Source of the DNA: Apostichopus japonicus
Taxonomy: Eukaryota > Echinodermata > Holothuroidea > Aspidochirotida > Stichopodidae
Reading direction: 5' to 3'
NCBI RefSeq assembly: GCF_037975245.1
Contig: NC_092574.1
Location: 19,873,713 to 19,937,712 of the forward strand
DNA length: 64,000 bases
Positions 34,101 through 45,559 of the stretch are shown here, one piece after another; within the stretch, counting starts at the first letter, position 1; every line of letters begins with the position of its first letter. A program made the position numbers and the translations under genes. The notes below the pieces were generated by a model, which was not told where the DNA came from, made no database searches, and saw only the letters and a program-made list of their open reading frames with translations.

Positions 34101-37100
34101 CCAGCTGATGATCGAGACTCTCTTTTGCATCCGTGGTTCGAACCCCGGGTGATGACGTCTTTTGCCGATCTTTTACAGCAAGTGCCTACACGGGGAGCTG
34201 TAAGTATTAGTTAATCCACCTAATATCTCAGTCCATACAGTGGCGCGATGGCTCGGCGCACTGTACGAGCTGATGATCGAGACTCTCTTTTGCATCCGTG
34301 GTTCGAACCCCGGGTGATGACGTCTTTTGCCGATCTTTTACAGCAAGTGCCTACACGGGGAGCTGTAAGTATTAGTTAATCCACCTAATATCTCAGTCCA
34401 TACAGTGGCGCGATGGCTCGGCGCACTGTACGAGCTGATGATCGAGACTCTCTTTTGCGTCCGTGGTTCGAACCCCGGGTGATGACGTCTTTTACCGAGT
34501 GCCTACACAGGGAGCTGTAAGTATTAGTTAATCCACCTAATATCTCAGTCCATACAGTGGCGCGATGGCTCGGCGCACTGTACGAGCTGATGATCGAGAC
34601 TCCCTTTTGCATCCGTGGTTCGAACCCCGGGTGATGACGTCTTTTGACGATCTTTTACAGCAAGTGCCTACACGGGGAGCTCTAAGTATTAGTTAATCCA
34701 CCTAATATCTCAGTCCATACAGTGGCGCGATGGCTCGGCGCACTGTACCAGCTGATGATCGAGACTCTCTTTTGCATCCGTGGTTCGAACCCCGGGTGAT
34801 GACGTCTTTTGCCGATCTTCTACAGCAAGTGCCTACACGGGGAGCTGTAAGTATTAGTTAATCCACCTAATATCTCAGTCCATACAGTGGCGCGATGGCT
34901 CGGCGCACTGTACGAGCTGATGATCGAGACTCTCTTTTGCATCCGTGGTTCGAACCCCGGGTGATGACGTCTTTTACCGAGTGCCTACACGGCTAGCTGT
35001 AAGTATTAGTTAATCCACCTAATATCTCAGTCCATACAGTGGCGCGATGGCTCGGCGCACTGTACCAGCTGATGATCGAGACTCTCTTTTGCATCCGTGG
35101 TTCGAACCCCGGGTGATGACGTCTTTTGCCGATCTTTTACAGCAAGTGCCTACACGGGGAGTTGTAAGTATTAGTTAATCCACCTAATATCTCAGTCCAT
35201 ACAGTGGCGCGATGGCTCGGCGCACTGTACGAGCTGATGATCGAGACTCTCTTTTGCATCCGTGGTTCGAACCCCGGGTGATGACGTATTTTGCCGATCT
35301 TTTACAGCAAGTGCCTACACGGGGAGCTGTAAGTATTAGTTAATCCACCTAATATCTTAGTCCATACAGTGGCGCGATGGCTCGGCGCACTGTACCAGCT
35401 GATGATCGAGACTCTCTTTTGCATCCGTGGTTCGAACCCCGGGTGATGACGTCTTTTGCCGATCTTTTACAGCAAGTGCCTACACGGGGAGCTGTAAGCA
35501 TTAGTTAATCCACCTAATATCTCAGTCCATACAGTGGCGCGATGGCTCGGCGCACTGTACGAGCTGATGATCGAGACTCTCTTTTGCATCCGTGGTTCGA
35601 ACCCCGGGTGATGACGTCTTTTACCGAGTGCCTACACGGGGAGCTGTAAGTATTAGTTAATCCACCTCATATCTCAGTCCATACAGTGGCGCGATGGCTC
35701 GGCGCACTGTACCAGCTGATGATCGAGACTCTCTTTTGCATCCGTGGTTGGAAACCCCGGGTGATGACGTCTTTTGCCGATCTTTTACAGCAAGTGCCTA
35801 CATGGGGAGCTGTAAGTATTAGTTAATCCACCTAATATCTCAGTCCATACAGTGGCGCGATGGCTCGGCGCAATGTACGAGCTGATGATCGAGACTCTCT
35901 TTTGCATCCGTGGTTCGAACCCCGGGTGATGACGTCTTTTGCCGATCTTTTACAGCAAGTGCCTACACGGGGAGCTGTAAGTATTAGTTAATCCACCTAA
36001 TATCTCAGTCCATACAGTGGCGCGATGGCTCGGCGCACTGTACGAGCTGATGATCGAGACTCTCTTTTGCATCCGTGGTTCGAACCCCGGGTGATGACGT
36101 CTTTTACCGAGTGCCTACACGGGGAGCTGTAAGTATTAGTTAATCCACCTAATATCTCAGTCCATACAGTGGCGCGATGGCTCGGCGCACTGTACGAGCT
36201 GATGATCGAGACTCTCTTTTGCATCCGTGGTTCGAACCCCGGGTGATGACGTCTTTTGCCGAGTGCCTACACGGGGAGCTGTAAGTATTAGTTAATCCAC
36301 CTAATATCTCAGTCCATACAGTGGCGCGATGGCTCGGCGCACTGTACGAGCTGATGATCGAGACTCTCTTTTGCATCCGTGGTTCGAATCCCGGGTGATG
36401 ACGTCTTTTGCCGATCTTTTACAGCAAGTGCCTACACGGGGAGCTGTAAGTATTAGTTAATCCACCTAATATCTCAGTCCATACAGTGGCGCGATGGCTC
36501 GGCGCACTGTACGAGCTGATGATCGAGACTCTCTTTTGCGTCCGTGGTTCGAACCCCGGGTGATGACGTCTTTTGCCGATCTTTTACAGCAAGTGCCTAC
36601 ACGGGGAGATGTAAGTATTAGTTAATCCACCTAATATCTCAGTCCATACAGTGGCGCGATGGCTCGGCGCACTGTACCAGCTGATGATCGAGACTCTCTT
36701 TTGCATCCGTGGTTCGAACCCCCGGTGATGACGTCTTTTGCCGAGTCCCTACACGGGGAGCTGTAAGTATTAGTTAATCCACCTAATATCTCAGTCCATA
36801 CAGTGGCGCGATGGCTCGGCGCACTGTACGAGCTGATGATCGAGACTCTCTTTTGCATCCGTGGTTCGAATCCCGGGTGATGACGTCTTTTGCCGATCTT
36901 TTACAGCAAGTGCCTACACGGGGAGCTGTAAGTATTAGTTAATCCACCTAATATCTCAGTCCATACAGTGGCGCGATGGCTCGGCGCACTGTACCAGCTG
37001 ATGATCGAGACTCTCTTTTGCATCCGTGGTTCGAACCCCGGGTGATGACGTCTTTTATAGAGTGCCTACACAGGGAGCTGTAAGTATTAGTTAATCCACC

Positions 37101-40100
37101 TAATATCTCAGTCCATACAGTGGCGCGATGGCTCGGCGCACTGTACGAGCTGATGATCGAGACTCTCTTTTGCATCCGTGGTTCGAACCCCGGGTGATGA
37201 CGTTTTTTGCCGATCTTTTACAGCAAGTGCCTACACGGGGAGCTTTAAGTATTAGTTAATCCACCTAATATCTCAGTCCATACAGTGGCGCGATGGCTCG
37301 GCGCACTGTACGAGCTGATGATCGAGACTCTCTTTTGCATCCGTGGTTCGAACCCCGGGTGATGACGTCTTTTGCCGATCTTTTACAGCAAGTGCCTACA
37401 CGGGGAGCTGTAAGTATTAGTTAATCCACCTAATATCTCAGTCCATACAGTGGCGCGATGGCTCGGCGCACTGTACGAGCTGATGATCGAGACTCTCTTT
37501 TGCGTCCGTGGTTCGAACCCCGGGTGATGACGTCTTTTGCCGATCTTTTACAGCAAGTGCCTACACGGCTAGATGTAAGTATTAGTTAATCCACCTAATA
37601 TCTCAGTCCATACAGTGGCGCGATGGCTCGGCGCACTGTACCAGCTGATGATCGAGACTCTCTTTTGCATCCGTGGTTCGAACCCCGGGTGATGACGTCT
37701 TTTACCGAGTGCCTACACGGGGAGCTGTAAGTATTAGTTAATCCACCTAATATCTCAGTCCATACAGTGGCGCGATGGCTCGGCGCACTGTACGAGCTGA
37801 TGATCGAGACTCTCTTTTGCATCCGTGGTTCGAACCCCGGGTGATGACGTCTTTTGCCGAGTGCCTACACGGGGAGCTGTAAGTATTAGTTAATCCACCT
37901 AATATCTCAGTCCATACAGTGGCGCGATGGCTCGGCGCACTGTACGAGCTGATGATCGAGACTCTCTTTTGCATCCGTGGTTCGAATCCCGGGTGATGAC
38001 GTCTTTTGCCGATCTTTTACAGCAAGTGCCTACACGGGGAGCTGTAAGTATTAGTTAATCCACCTAATATCTCAGTCCATACAGTGGCGCGATGGCTCGG
38101 CGCACTGTACCAGCTGATGATCGAGACTCTCTTTTGCATCCGTGGTTCGAACCCCGGGTGATGACGTCTTTTATAGAGTGCCTACACAGGGAGCTGTAAG
38201 TATTAGTTAATCCACCTAATATCTCAGTCCATACAGTGGCGCGATGGCTCGGCGCACTGTACGAGCTGATGCTCGAGACTCTCTTTTGCATCCGTGGTTC
38301 GAACCCCGGGTGATGACGTTTTTTGCTGATCTTTTACAGCAAGTGCCTACACGGGGAGCTGTAAGTATTAGTTAATCCACCTAATATCTCAGTCCATACA
38401 GTGGCGCGATGGCTCGGCGCACTGTACGAGCTGATGATCGAGACTCTCTTTTGCATCCGTGGTTCGAACCCCGGGTGATGACGTCTTTTGCCGATCTTTT
38501 ACAGCAAGTGCCTACACGGGGAGCTCTAAGTATTAGTTAATCCACCTAATATCTCAGTCCATACAGTGGCGCGATGGCTCGCCGCACTGTACCAGCTGAT
38601 GATCGAGACTCTCTTTTGCGTCCGTGGTTCGAACCTCGGGTGATGACGTCTTTTGCCGATCTTTTACTGCAAGTGCCTACACGGGGAGTTGTAAGTATTA
38701 GTTAATCCACCTAATATCTCAGTCCATACAGTGGCGCGATGGCTCGGCGCACTGTACGAGCTGATGATCGAGACTCTCTTTTGCATCTGTGGTTCTAACC
38801 CCGGGTGATGACGTCTTTTACCGAGTGCCTACACGGGGAGCTGTAAGTATTAGTTAATCCACCTAATATCTCAGTCCATACAGTGGCGCGATGGCTCGGC
38901 GCACTGTACGAGCTGATGATCGATACTCTCTTTTGCATCCGTGGTTCGAACCCCGGGTGATGCCGTCTTTTGCCGAGTGCCTACACGGGGAGCTGTAAGT
39001 ATTAGTTAATCCACCTAATATCTCAGTCCACACAGTGGCGCGATGGCACGGCGCACTGTACGAGCTGATGATCGAGACTCTCTTTTGCATCCGTGGTTCG
39101 AACCCCGGGTGATGACGTCTTTCGCCGATCTTTTACAGCAAGTGCCTACACGGGGAGCTGTAAGTATTAGTTAATCCACCTAATATCTCAGTCCATACAG
39201 TGGCGCGATGGCTTGGCGCACTGTACCAGCTGATGATCGAGACTCTCTTGTGCGTCCGTGGTTCGAACCCCGGGTGATGACGTCTTTTGCCGATCTTTTA
39301 CAGCAAGTGCCTACACGGGGAGCTGTAAGTATTAGTTAATCCACCTAATATCTTAGTCCATACAGTGGCGCGATGGCTCGACGCACAGTACCAGCTGATG
39401 ATCGAGACTCTCTTTTGCAACCGTGGTTCGAACCCCGGGTGATGACGTCTTTTGCCGAGTGCCTACACGGGGAGCTGTAAGTATTAGTTAATCCAACTAA
39501 TATCTCAGTCCATACAGTGGCGCGATGGCTCGGCGCACTGTACGAGCTGATGATCGAGACTCTCTTTTGCATCCGTGGTTCGAACCCCGGGTGATGACGT
39601 CTTTTACCGAATGCCTACACGGGGAGCTGTAAGTATTAGTTAATCCACCTAATATCTCAGTCCATACAGTGGCGCGATGGCTCGGCGCACTGTACGAGCT
39701 GATGATCGAGACTCTCTTTTGCATCCGTGGTTCGAACCCCGGGTGATGCCGTCTTTTGCCGAGTGCCTACACGGGGAGCTGTAAGTATTAGTTAATCCAG
39801 CTAATATCTCAGTCCATACAGTGGCGCGATGGCTCGGCGCACTGTACGAGCTGATGATCGAGACTCTCTCTTGCATCCGTGGTTCGAACCCCGGGTGATG
39901 ACGTCTTTTGCCGATCTTTTACAGCAAGTGCCTACACGGGGAGCTGTAAGTATTAGTTAATCCACCTAATATCTCAGTCCATACAGTGGCGCGATGGCTC
40001 GGCGCACTGTACGAGCTGATGATCGAGACTCTCTTTTGCGTCCGTGGTTCGAACCCCGGGTGATGACGTCTTTTGCCGATCTTTTACAGCAAGTGCCTAC

Positions 40101-41688
40101 ACGGGGAGCTGTAAGTATTAGTTAATCCACCTAATATCTCAGTCCATACAGTGGCGCGATGGCTCGGCGCACTGTACCAGCTGATGATCGAGACTCTCTT
40201 TTGCATCCGTGGTTCGAACCCCGGGTGATGACGTCTTTTGCCGATCTTTTACAGCAAGTGCCTACACGGGGAGCTGTAAGTATTAGTTAATCCACCTAAT
40301 ATCTCAGTCCATACAGTGGCGCGATGGCTCGGCGCACTGTACGAGCTGATGATCGAGACTCTCTTTTGCATCCGTGGTTCGAACCCCGGGTGATGACGTC
40401 TTTTGCCGATCTTTTACAGCAAGTGCCTACACGGGGAGCTGTAAATATTAGTTAATCCACCTAATATCTCAGTCCATACAGTGGCGCGATGGCTCGGCGC
40501 ACTGTACGAGCTGATGATCGAAACTCTCTTTTGCGTCCGTGGTTCGAACCCCGGGTGATGACGTCTTTTGCCGATCTTTTACAGCAAGTGCCTACACGGG
40601 GAGATGTAAGTATTAGTTAATCCACCTAATATCTCAGTCCATACAGTGGCGCGATGGCTCGGCGCACTGTACCAGCTGATGATCGAGACTCTCTTTTGCA
40701 TCCGTGGTTCGAACCCCGGGTGATGACGTCTTTTGCCGATCTTTTACAGCAAGTGCCTACACGGGGAGCTGTAAGTATTAGTTAATCCACCTAATATCTC
40801 AGTCCATACAGTGGCGCGATGGCTCGGCGCACTGTACGAGCTGATGATCGAGACTCTCTTTTGCATCCGTGGTTCGAACCCCGGGTGATGACGTCTTTTG
40901 CCGATCTTTTACAGCAAGTGCCTACACGGGGAGCTGTAAGTATTAGTTAATCCACCTAATATCTCAGTCCATACAGTGGCGCGATGGCTCGGCGCACTGT
41001 ACGAGCTGATGATCGAGACTCTCTTTTGCGTCCGTGGTTCGAACCCCGGGTGATGACGTCTTTTGCCGATCTTTTACAGCAAGTGCCTACACGGGGAGAT
41101 GTAAGTATTAGTTAATCCACCTAATATCTCAGTCCATACAGTGGCGCGATGGCTCGGCGCACTGTACGAGCTGATGATCGAGACTCTCTTTTGCATCCGT
41201 GGTTCGAACCCCGGGTGATGACGTCTTTTGCCGATCTTTTACAGCAAGTGCCTACACGGGGAGCTGTAAATATTAGTTAATCCACCTAATATCTCAGTCC
41301 ATACAGTGGCGCGATGGCTCGGCGCACTGTACCAGCTGATGATCGAGACTCTCTTTTGCATCCGTGGTTCGAACCCCGGGTGATGACGTCTTTTGCCGAT
41401 CTTTTACAGCAAGTGCCTACACGGGGAGCTGTAAGTATTAGTTAATCCACCTAATATCTCAGTCCATACAGTGGCGCGATGGCTCGGCGCACTGTACGAG
41501 CTGATGATCGAGACTCTCTTTTGCATCCGTGGTTCGAACCCCGGGTGATGACGTCTTTTGCCGATCTTTTACAGCAAGTGCCTACACGGGGAGCTGTAAG
41601 TATTAGTTAATCCACCTAATATCTCAGTCCATACAGTGGCGCGATGGCTCGGCGCACTGTACGAGCTGATGATCGAGACTCTCTTTTG

Positions 41689-42940
41689 ATTTGATTTGAT
41701 TTGATTTATTTTGTTTTTTTCACGTGCAAATATACAAGGTGAAAGGAAGTCTTCTATAAAGCATACAATAGCTTAACAATGTAGAAGACTCCCTGAAGAA
41801 AGAAAAGAGAAGAAAAAATTAAAGATCAAATTAAACGTTTCGACAATAAATCAATTGTATGATATTTTAATTAATATGATGCAATTATTTCTTTAATATA
41901 ACATTTTCTAAATGACCTACACGATAATTTATTTTTAATAATGTCAGTAATAGAATTCCAGGTTTTTATTGCTCGATTTCTGAGGCTTAACATTCCTGTT
42001 GAGGTATTCGTGTTGTGATAATGCGCATGATTTGCATGTCTTGTGTTGTGGTGATGTATATCCGAATTACTGATTAAATAATTATGAAATGCATTAGGTA
42101 GGAGTCCATTCCAAGCCTTATAAGTGAAGGTGGCAAGATTTACACGTATTATGTCATTAATTTTCAATACATTCAGATCCTTGAATAGAAGGTTGGTGTG
42201 ATCACGTGGTGCAGCATGTGATATGTGGCGGACAGCTTTCTTTTGTAATATAATAAGTGGCTTAAGATTAGTATCACGTGTACCAGACCAAATTATCGAG
42301 CAATAAGAAAAATGTGGGACCACTAAAGTTTGATAAAGGGTCTTTAATATGTGTTGTGGCAGGTAGTGTTTCAATTTCGATAATATTCCTATATTCTTTG
42401 CAACTTTCCTGCATACTATGGAAATATGATCACCCCATGAAAGTTTATGATCAATATGTACACCTAAGAATTTATTAGAAAATACTTCTTTGAGAATTTT
42501 ACCTCCCATAAAAATATCTTTATCCCAGCTAAAATTTCGGGATGTATTAAAAACGATATAATTCGTTTTGCCAATGTTAAGCGATAGCTTATTAGAGGCA
42601 AACCAGTCGTTAAATTTATTTAATTCAGAAGACACTTTAATATGAAATAAATTTTCATTTTCTTTTGATTCGAAAAAAATATTTGTGTCGTCGGCAAATA
42701 ACGTAATGTTTGCGATTTCTGATACGTGGCAGATGTCATTGACATATATAATAAACAGTAAAGGGCCTAGAATTGAGCCTTGTGGAACACCACATTGAAT
42801 TTCTGCAAGATGAGAATGAGTGTTTTTGTAAGAGATATATTGATGCCGATTAGATATATAACTATCGATCCATATATAACTATCTTATATATATAACTAT
42901 CTTATATAACTATCTTATATATAACTATCTATATAACTAT
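41689..42940 (-). mobile_element. young LINE insertion inside the satellite (copy 4)
   Basis: A 1252-bp minus-strand insertion of the same Jockey-superfamily LINE as at 8701-11124. On the plus strand it begins with GATTT repeats, then the conserved 3' UTR, then coding sequence. It splits a monomer at CTCTCTTTTG. CTTTTG (or TCTTTTG) at 41683-41688 is repeated at 42941-42946 and the monomer continues exactly, so it is a clean target duplication. It is 5'-truncated within the reverse transcriptase, and its upstream end carries a stuttered repeat (42854-42941). Confidence 0.95.
41871..42866 (-). CDS. partial LINE reverse transcriptase, C-terminal 331 codons, open
   Basis: Unbroken minus-strand frame from the truncation point near 42866 to a stop at 41871. 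It has no start codon of its own because the element is 5'-truncated. Motifs in order: SYISNRHQYISYKN, CGVPQGSILGPLLFIIYVND (about 42798-42738), the catalytic FADD (42698-42687), LSLNIGKTNYIVF, FLGVHIDHKLSWGDH, LQKKAVRHISHA and TYKAWNGLLP. Compared with copy 1, which is broken in at least five places, the lack of any stop or frameshift points to a recent insertion. It cannot encode a functional element alone: fingers and endonuclease are missing. Confidence 0.85.
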   Translation of the reverse strand, partial: DSYISNRHQYISYKNTHSHLAEIQCGVPQGSILGPLLFIIYVNDICHVSEIANITLFADDTNIFFESKENENLFHIKVSSELNKFNDWFASNKLSLNIGKTNYIVFNTSRNFSWDKDIFMGGKILKEVFSNKFLGVHIDHKLSWGDHISIVCRKVAKNIGILSKLKHYLPQHILKTLYQTLVVPHFSYCSIIWSGTRDTNLKPLIILQKKAVRHISHAAPRDHTNLLFKDLNVLKINDIIRVNLATFTYKAWNGLLPNAFHNYLISNSDIHHHNTRHANHAHYHNTNTSTGMLSLRNRAIKTWNSITDIIKNKLSCRSFRKCYIKEIIASY

Positions 42941-42941
42941 C
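42854..42941. repeat. stuttered ATATAACTATC repeat at the LINE 5' junction
   Basis: Six near-copies of ATATAACTATC, with 0-4 extra AT and one or two T between them, start at 42854, 42872, 42887, 42904, 42917 and 42931. The first is the LINE's own coding sequence (Asp-Ser-Tyr-Ile-Ser codons); the rest repeat its last bases up to the satellite target. The pattern suggests repeated copying of the end of the cDNA before the 5' junction was sealed. Confidence 0.85.
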
Positions 42942-45559
42942 TTTTGCGTCCGTGGTTCGAACCCCGGGTGATGACGTCTTTTGCCGATCTTTTACAGCAA
43001 GTGCCTACACGGGGAGATGTAAGTATTAGTTAATCCACCTAATATCTCAGTCCATACAGTGGCGCGATGGCTCGGCGCACTGTACCAGCTGATGATCGAG
43101 ACTCTCTTTTGCATCCGTGGTTCGAACCCCGGGTGATGACGTCTTTTGCCGATCTTTTACAGCAAGTGCCTACACGGGGAGCTGTAAATATTAGTTAATC
43201 CACCTAATATCTCAGTCCATACAGTGGCGCGATGGCTCGGCGCACTGTACGAGCTGATGATCGAGACTCTCTTTTGCGTCCGTGGTTCGAACCCCGGGTG
43301 ATGACGTCTTTTGCCGATCTTTTACAGCAAGTGCCTACACGGGGAGATGTAAGTATTAGTTAATCCACCTAATATCTCAGTCCATACAGTGGCGCGATGG
43401 CTCGGCGCACTGTACCAGCTGATGATCGAGACTCTCTTTTGCATCCGTGGTTCGAACCCCGGGTGATAACGTCTTTTGCCGATCTTTTACAGCAAGTGCC
43501 TACACGGGGAGCTGTAAGTATTAGTTAATCCACCTAATATCTCAGTCCATACAGTGGCGCGATGGCTCGGCGCACTGTACGAGCTGATGATCGAGACTCT
43601 CTTTTGCATCCGTGGTTCGAACCCCGGGTGATGACGTCTTTTGCCGATCTTTTACAGCAAGTGCCTACACGGGGAGCTGTAAGTATTAGTTAATCCACCT
43701 AATATCTCAGTCCATACAGTGGCGCGATGGCTCGGCGCACTGTACGAGCTGATGATCGAGACTCTCTTTTGCGTCCGTGGTTCGAACCCCGGGTGATGAC
43801 GTCTTTTGCCGATCTTTTACAGCAAGTGCCTACACGGGGAGATGTAAGTATTAGTTAATCCACCTAATATCTCAGTCCATACAGTGGCGCGATGGCTCGG
43901 CGCACTGTACGAGCTGATGATCGAGACTCTCTTTTGCATCCGTGGTTCGAACCCCGGGTGATGACGTCTTTTGCCGATCTTTTACAGCAAGTGCCTACAC
44001 GGGGAGCTGTAAGTATTAGTTAATCCACCTAATATCTCAGTCCATACAGTGGCGCGATGGCTCGGCGCACTGTACGAGCTGATGATCGAGACTCTCTTTT
44101 GCATCCGTGGTTCGAACCCCGGGTGATGACGTCTTTTGCCGAGTGCCTACACGGGGAGCTGTAAGTATTAGTTAATCCACCTAATATCTCAGTCCATAGA
44201 GTGGCGCGATGGCTCGGCGCACTGTACGAGCTGATGATCGAGACTCTCTTTTGCATCCGTGGTTCGAACCCCGGGTGATGACGTCTTTTGCCGATCTTTT
44301 ACAGCAAGTGCCTACACGGGGAGCTGTAAGTATTAGTTAATCCACCTAATATCTCAGTCCATACAGTGGCGCGATGGCTCGGCGCACTGTACGAGCTGAT
44401 GATCGAGACTCTCTTTTGCGTCCGTGGTTCGAACCCCGGGTGATGACGTCTTTTGCCGATCTTTTACAGCAAGTGCCTACACAGGGAGCTGTAAGTATTA
44501 GTTAATCCACCTAATATCTCAGTCGATACAGTGGCGCGATGGCTCGGCGCACTGTACCAGCTGATGATCGAGACTCTCTTTTGCATCCGTGGTTCGAACC
44601 CCGGGTGATGACGTCTTTTGCCGATCTTTTACAGCAAGTGCCTACACGGGGAGCTGTAAGTATTAGTTAATCCACCTAATATCTCAGTCCATACAGTGGC
44701 GCGATGGCTCGGCGCACTGTACGAGCTGATGATCGAGACTCTCTTTTGCATCCGTGGTTCGAACCCCGGGTGATGACGTCTTTTGCCGATCTTTTACAGC
44801 AAGTGCCTACACGGGGAGCTGTAAGTATTAGTTAATCCACCTAATATCTCAGTCCATACAGTGGCGCGATGGCTCGGCGCACTGTACGAGCTGATGATCG
44901 AGACTCTCTTTTGCATCCGTGGTTGGAACCCCGGGTGATGACGTCTTTTGCCGATCTTTTACAGCAAGTGCCTACACGGGGAGCTGTAAGTATTAGTTAA
45001 TCCACCTAATATCTGAGTCCATACAGTGGCGCTATGGCTCGGCGCACTGTACCAGCTGATGATCGAGACTCTCTTTTGCATCCGTGGTTCGAACCCCGGG
45101 TGATGACGTCTTTTGCCGATCTTTTACAGCAAGTGCCTACTCGGGGAGCTGTAAGTATTAGTTAATCCACTTAATATCTCAGTCCATACAGTGGCGCGAT
45201 GGCTCGGCGCACTGTACGAGCTGATGATCGAGACTCTCTTTTGCATCCGTGGTTCGAATCCCGGGTGATGACGTCTTTTGCCGATCTTTTACAGCAAGTG
45301 CCTACACGGGGAGCTGTAAGTATTAGTTAATCCACCTAATATCTCAGTCCATACAGTGGCGCGATGGCTCGGCGCACTGTACCAGCTAATGATCGAGACT
45401 CTCTTTTGCATCCGTGGTTCGAACCCCGGGTGATGACGTCTTTTACCGAGTGCCTACACAGGGAGCTGTAAGTATTAGTTAATCCACCTAATATCTCAGT
45501 CCATACAGTGGCGCGATGGCTCGGCGCACTGTACGAGCTGATGATCGAGACTCTCTTTT

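Larger units (their letters stand above)
15264..41688 (+). repeat. tRNA-like 165/152-bp satellite array, left part
   Basis: Head-to-tail monomers with no other sequence between them. The full monomer is 165 bp. Frequent 152-bp monomers lack the 13-bp ATCTTTTACAGCA between GCCG and AGTGCC. All copies share TGGCGCGATGG (A-box-like), GGTTCGAACCCC (B-box), GACGTCTTTT, CCTACACGGGGAGC, GTAAGTATTAG and TTAATCCACCTAAT. Copies are very similar, and diagnostic single-base variants recur at fixed spacings, showing higher-order duplication. The size is in the range of centromeric satellites, but nothing here proves that role. Restriction-like sites for GACGTC and CCCGGG occur once in each monomer. Confidence 0.97.

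Noticed and set aside
26404-35760. CENP-B-box-like TTGGAAAC...CGGG in three monomers, and TTCG....CGGG in all
   Set aside because: The spacing between TTCG and CGGG is two bases too short, and the required A is missing; the TTGGAAAC variant occurs in only three monomers.
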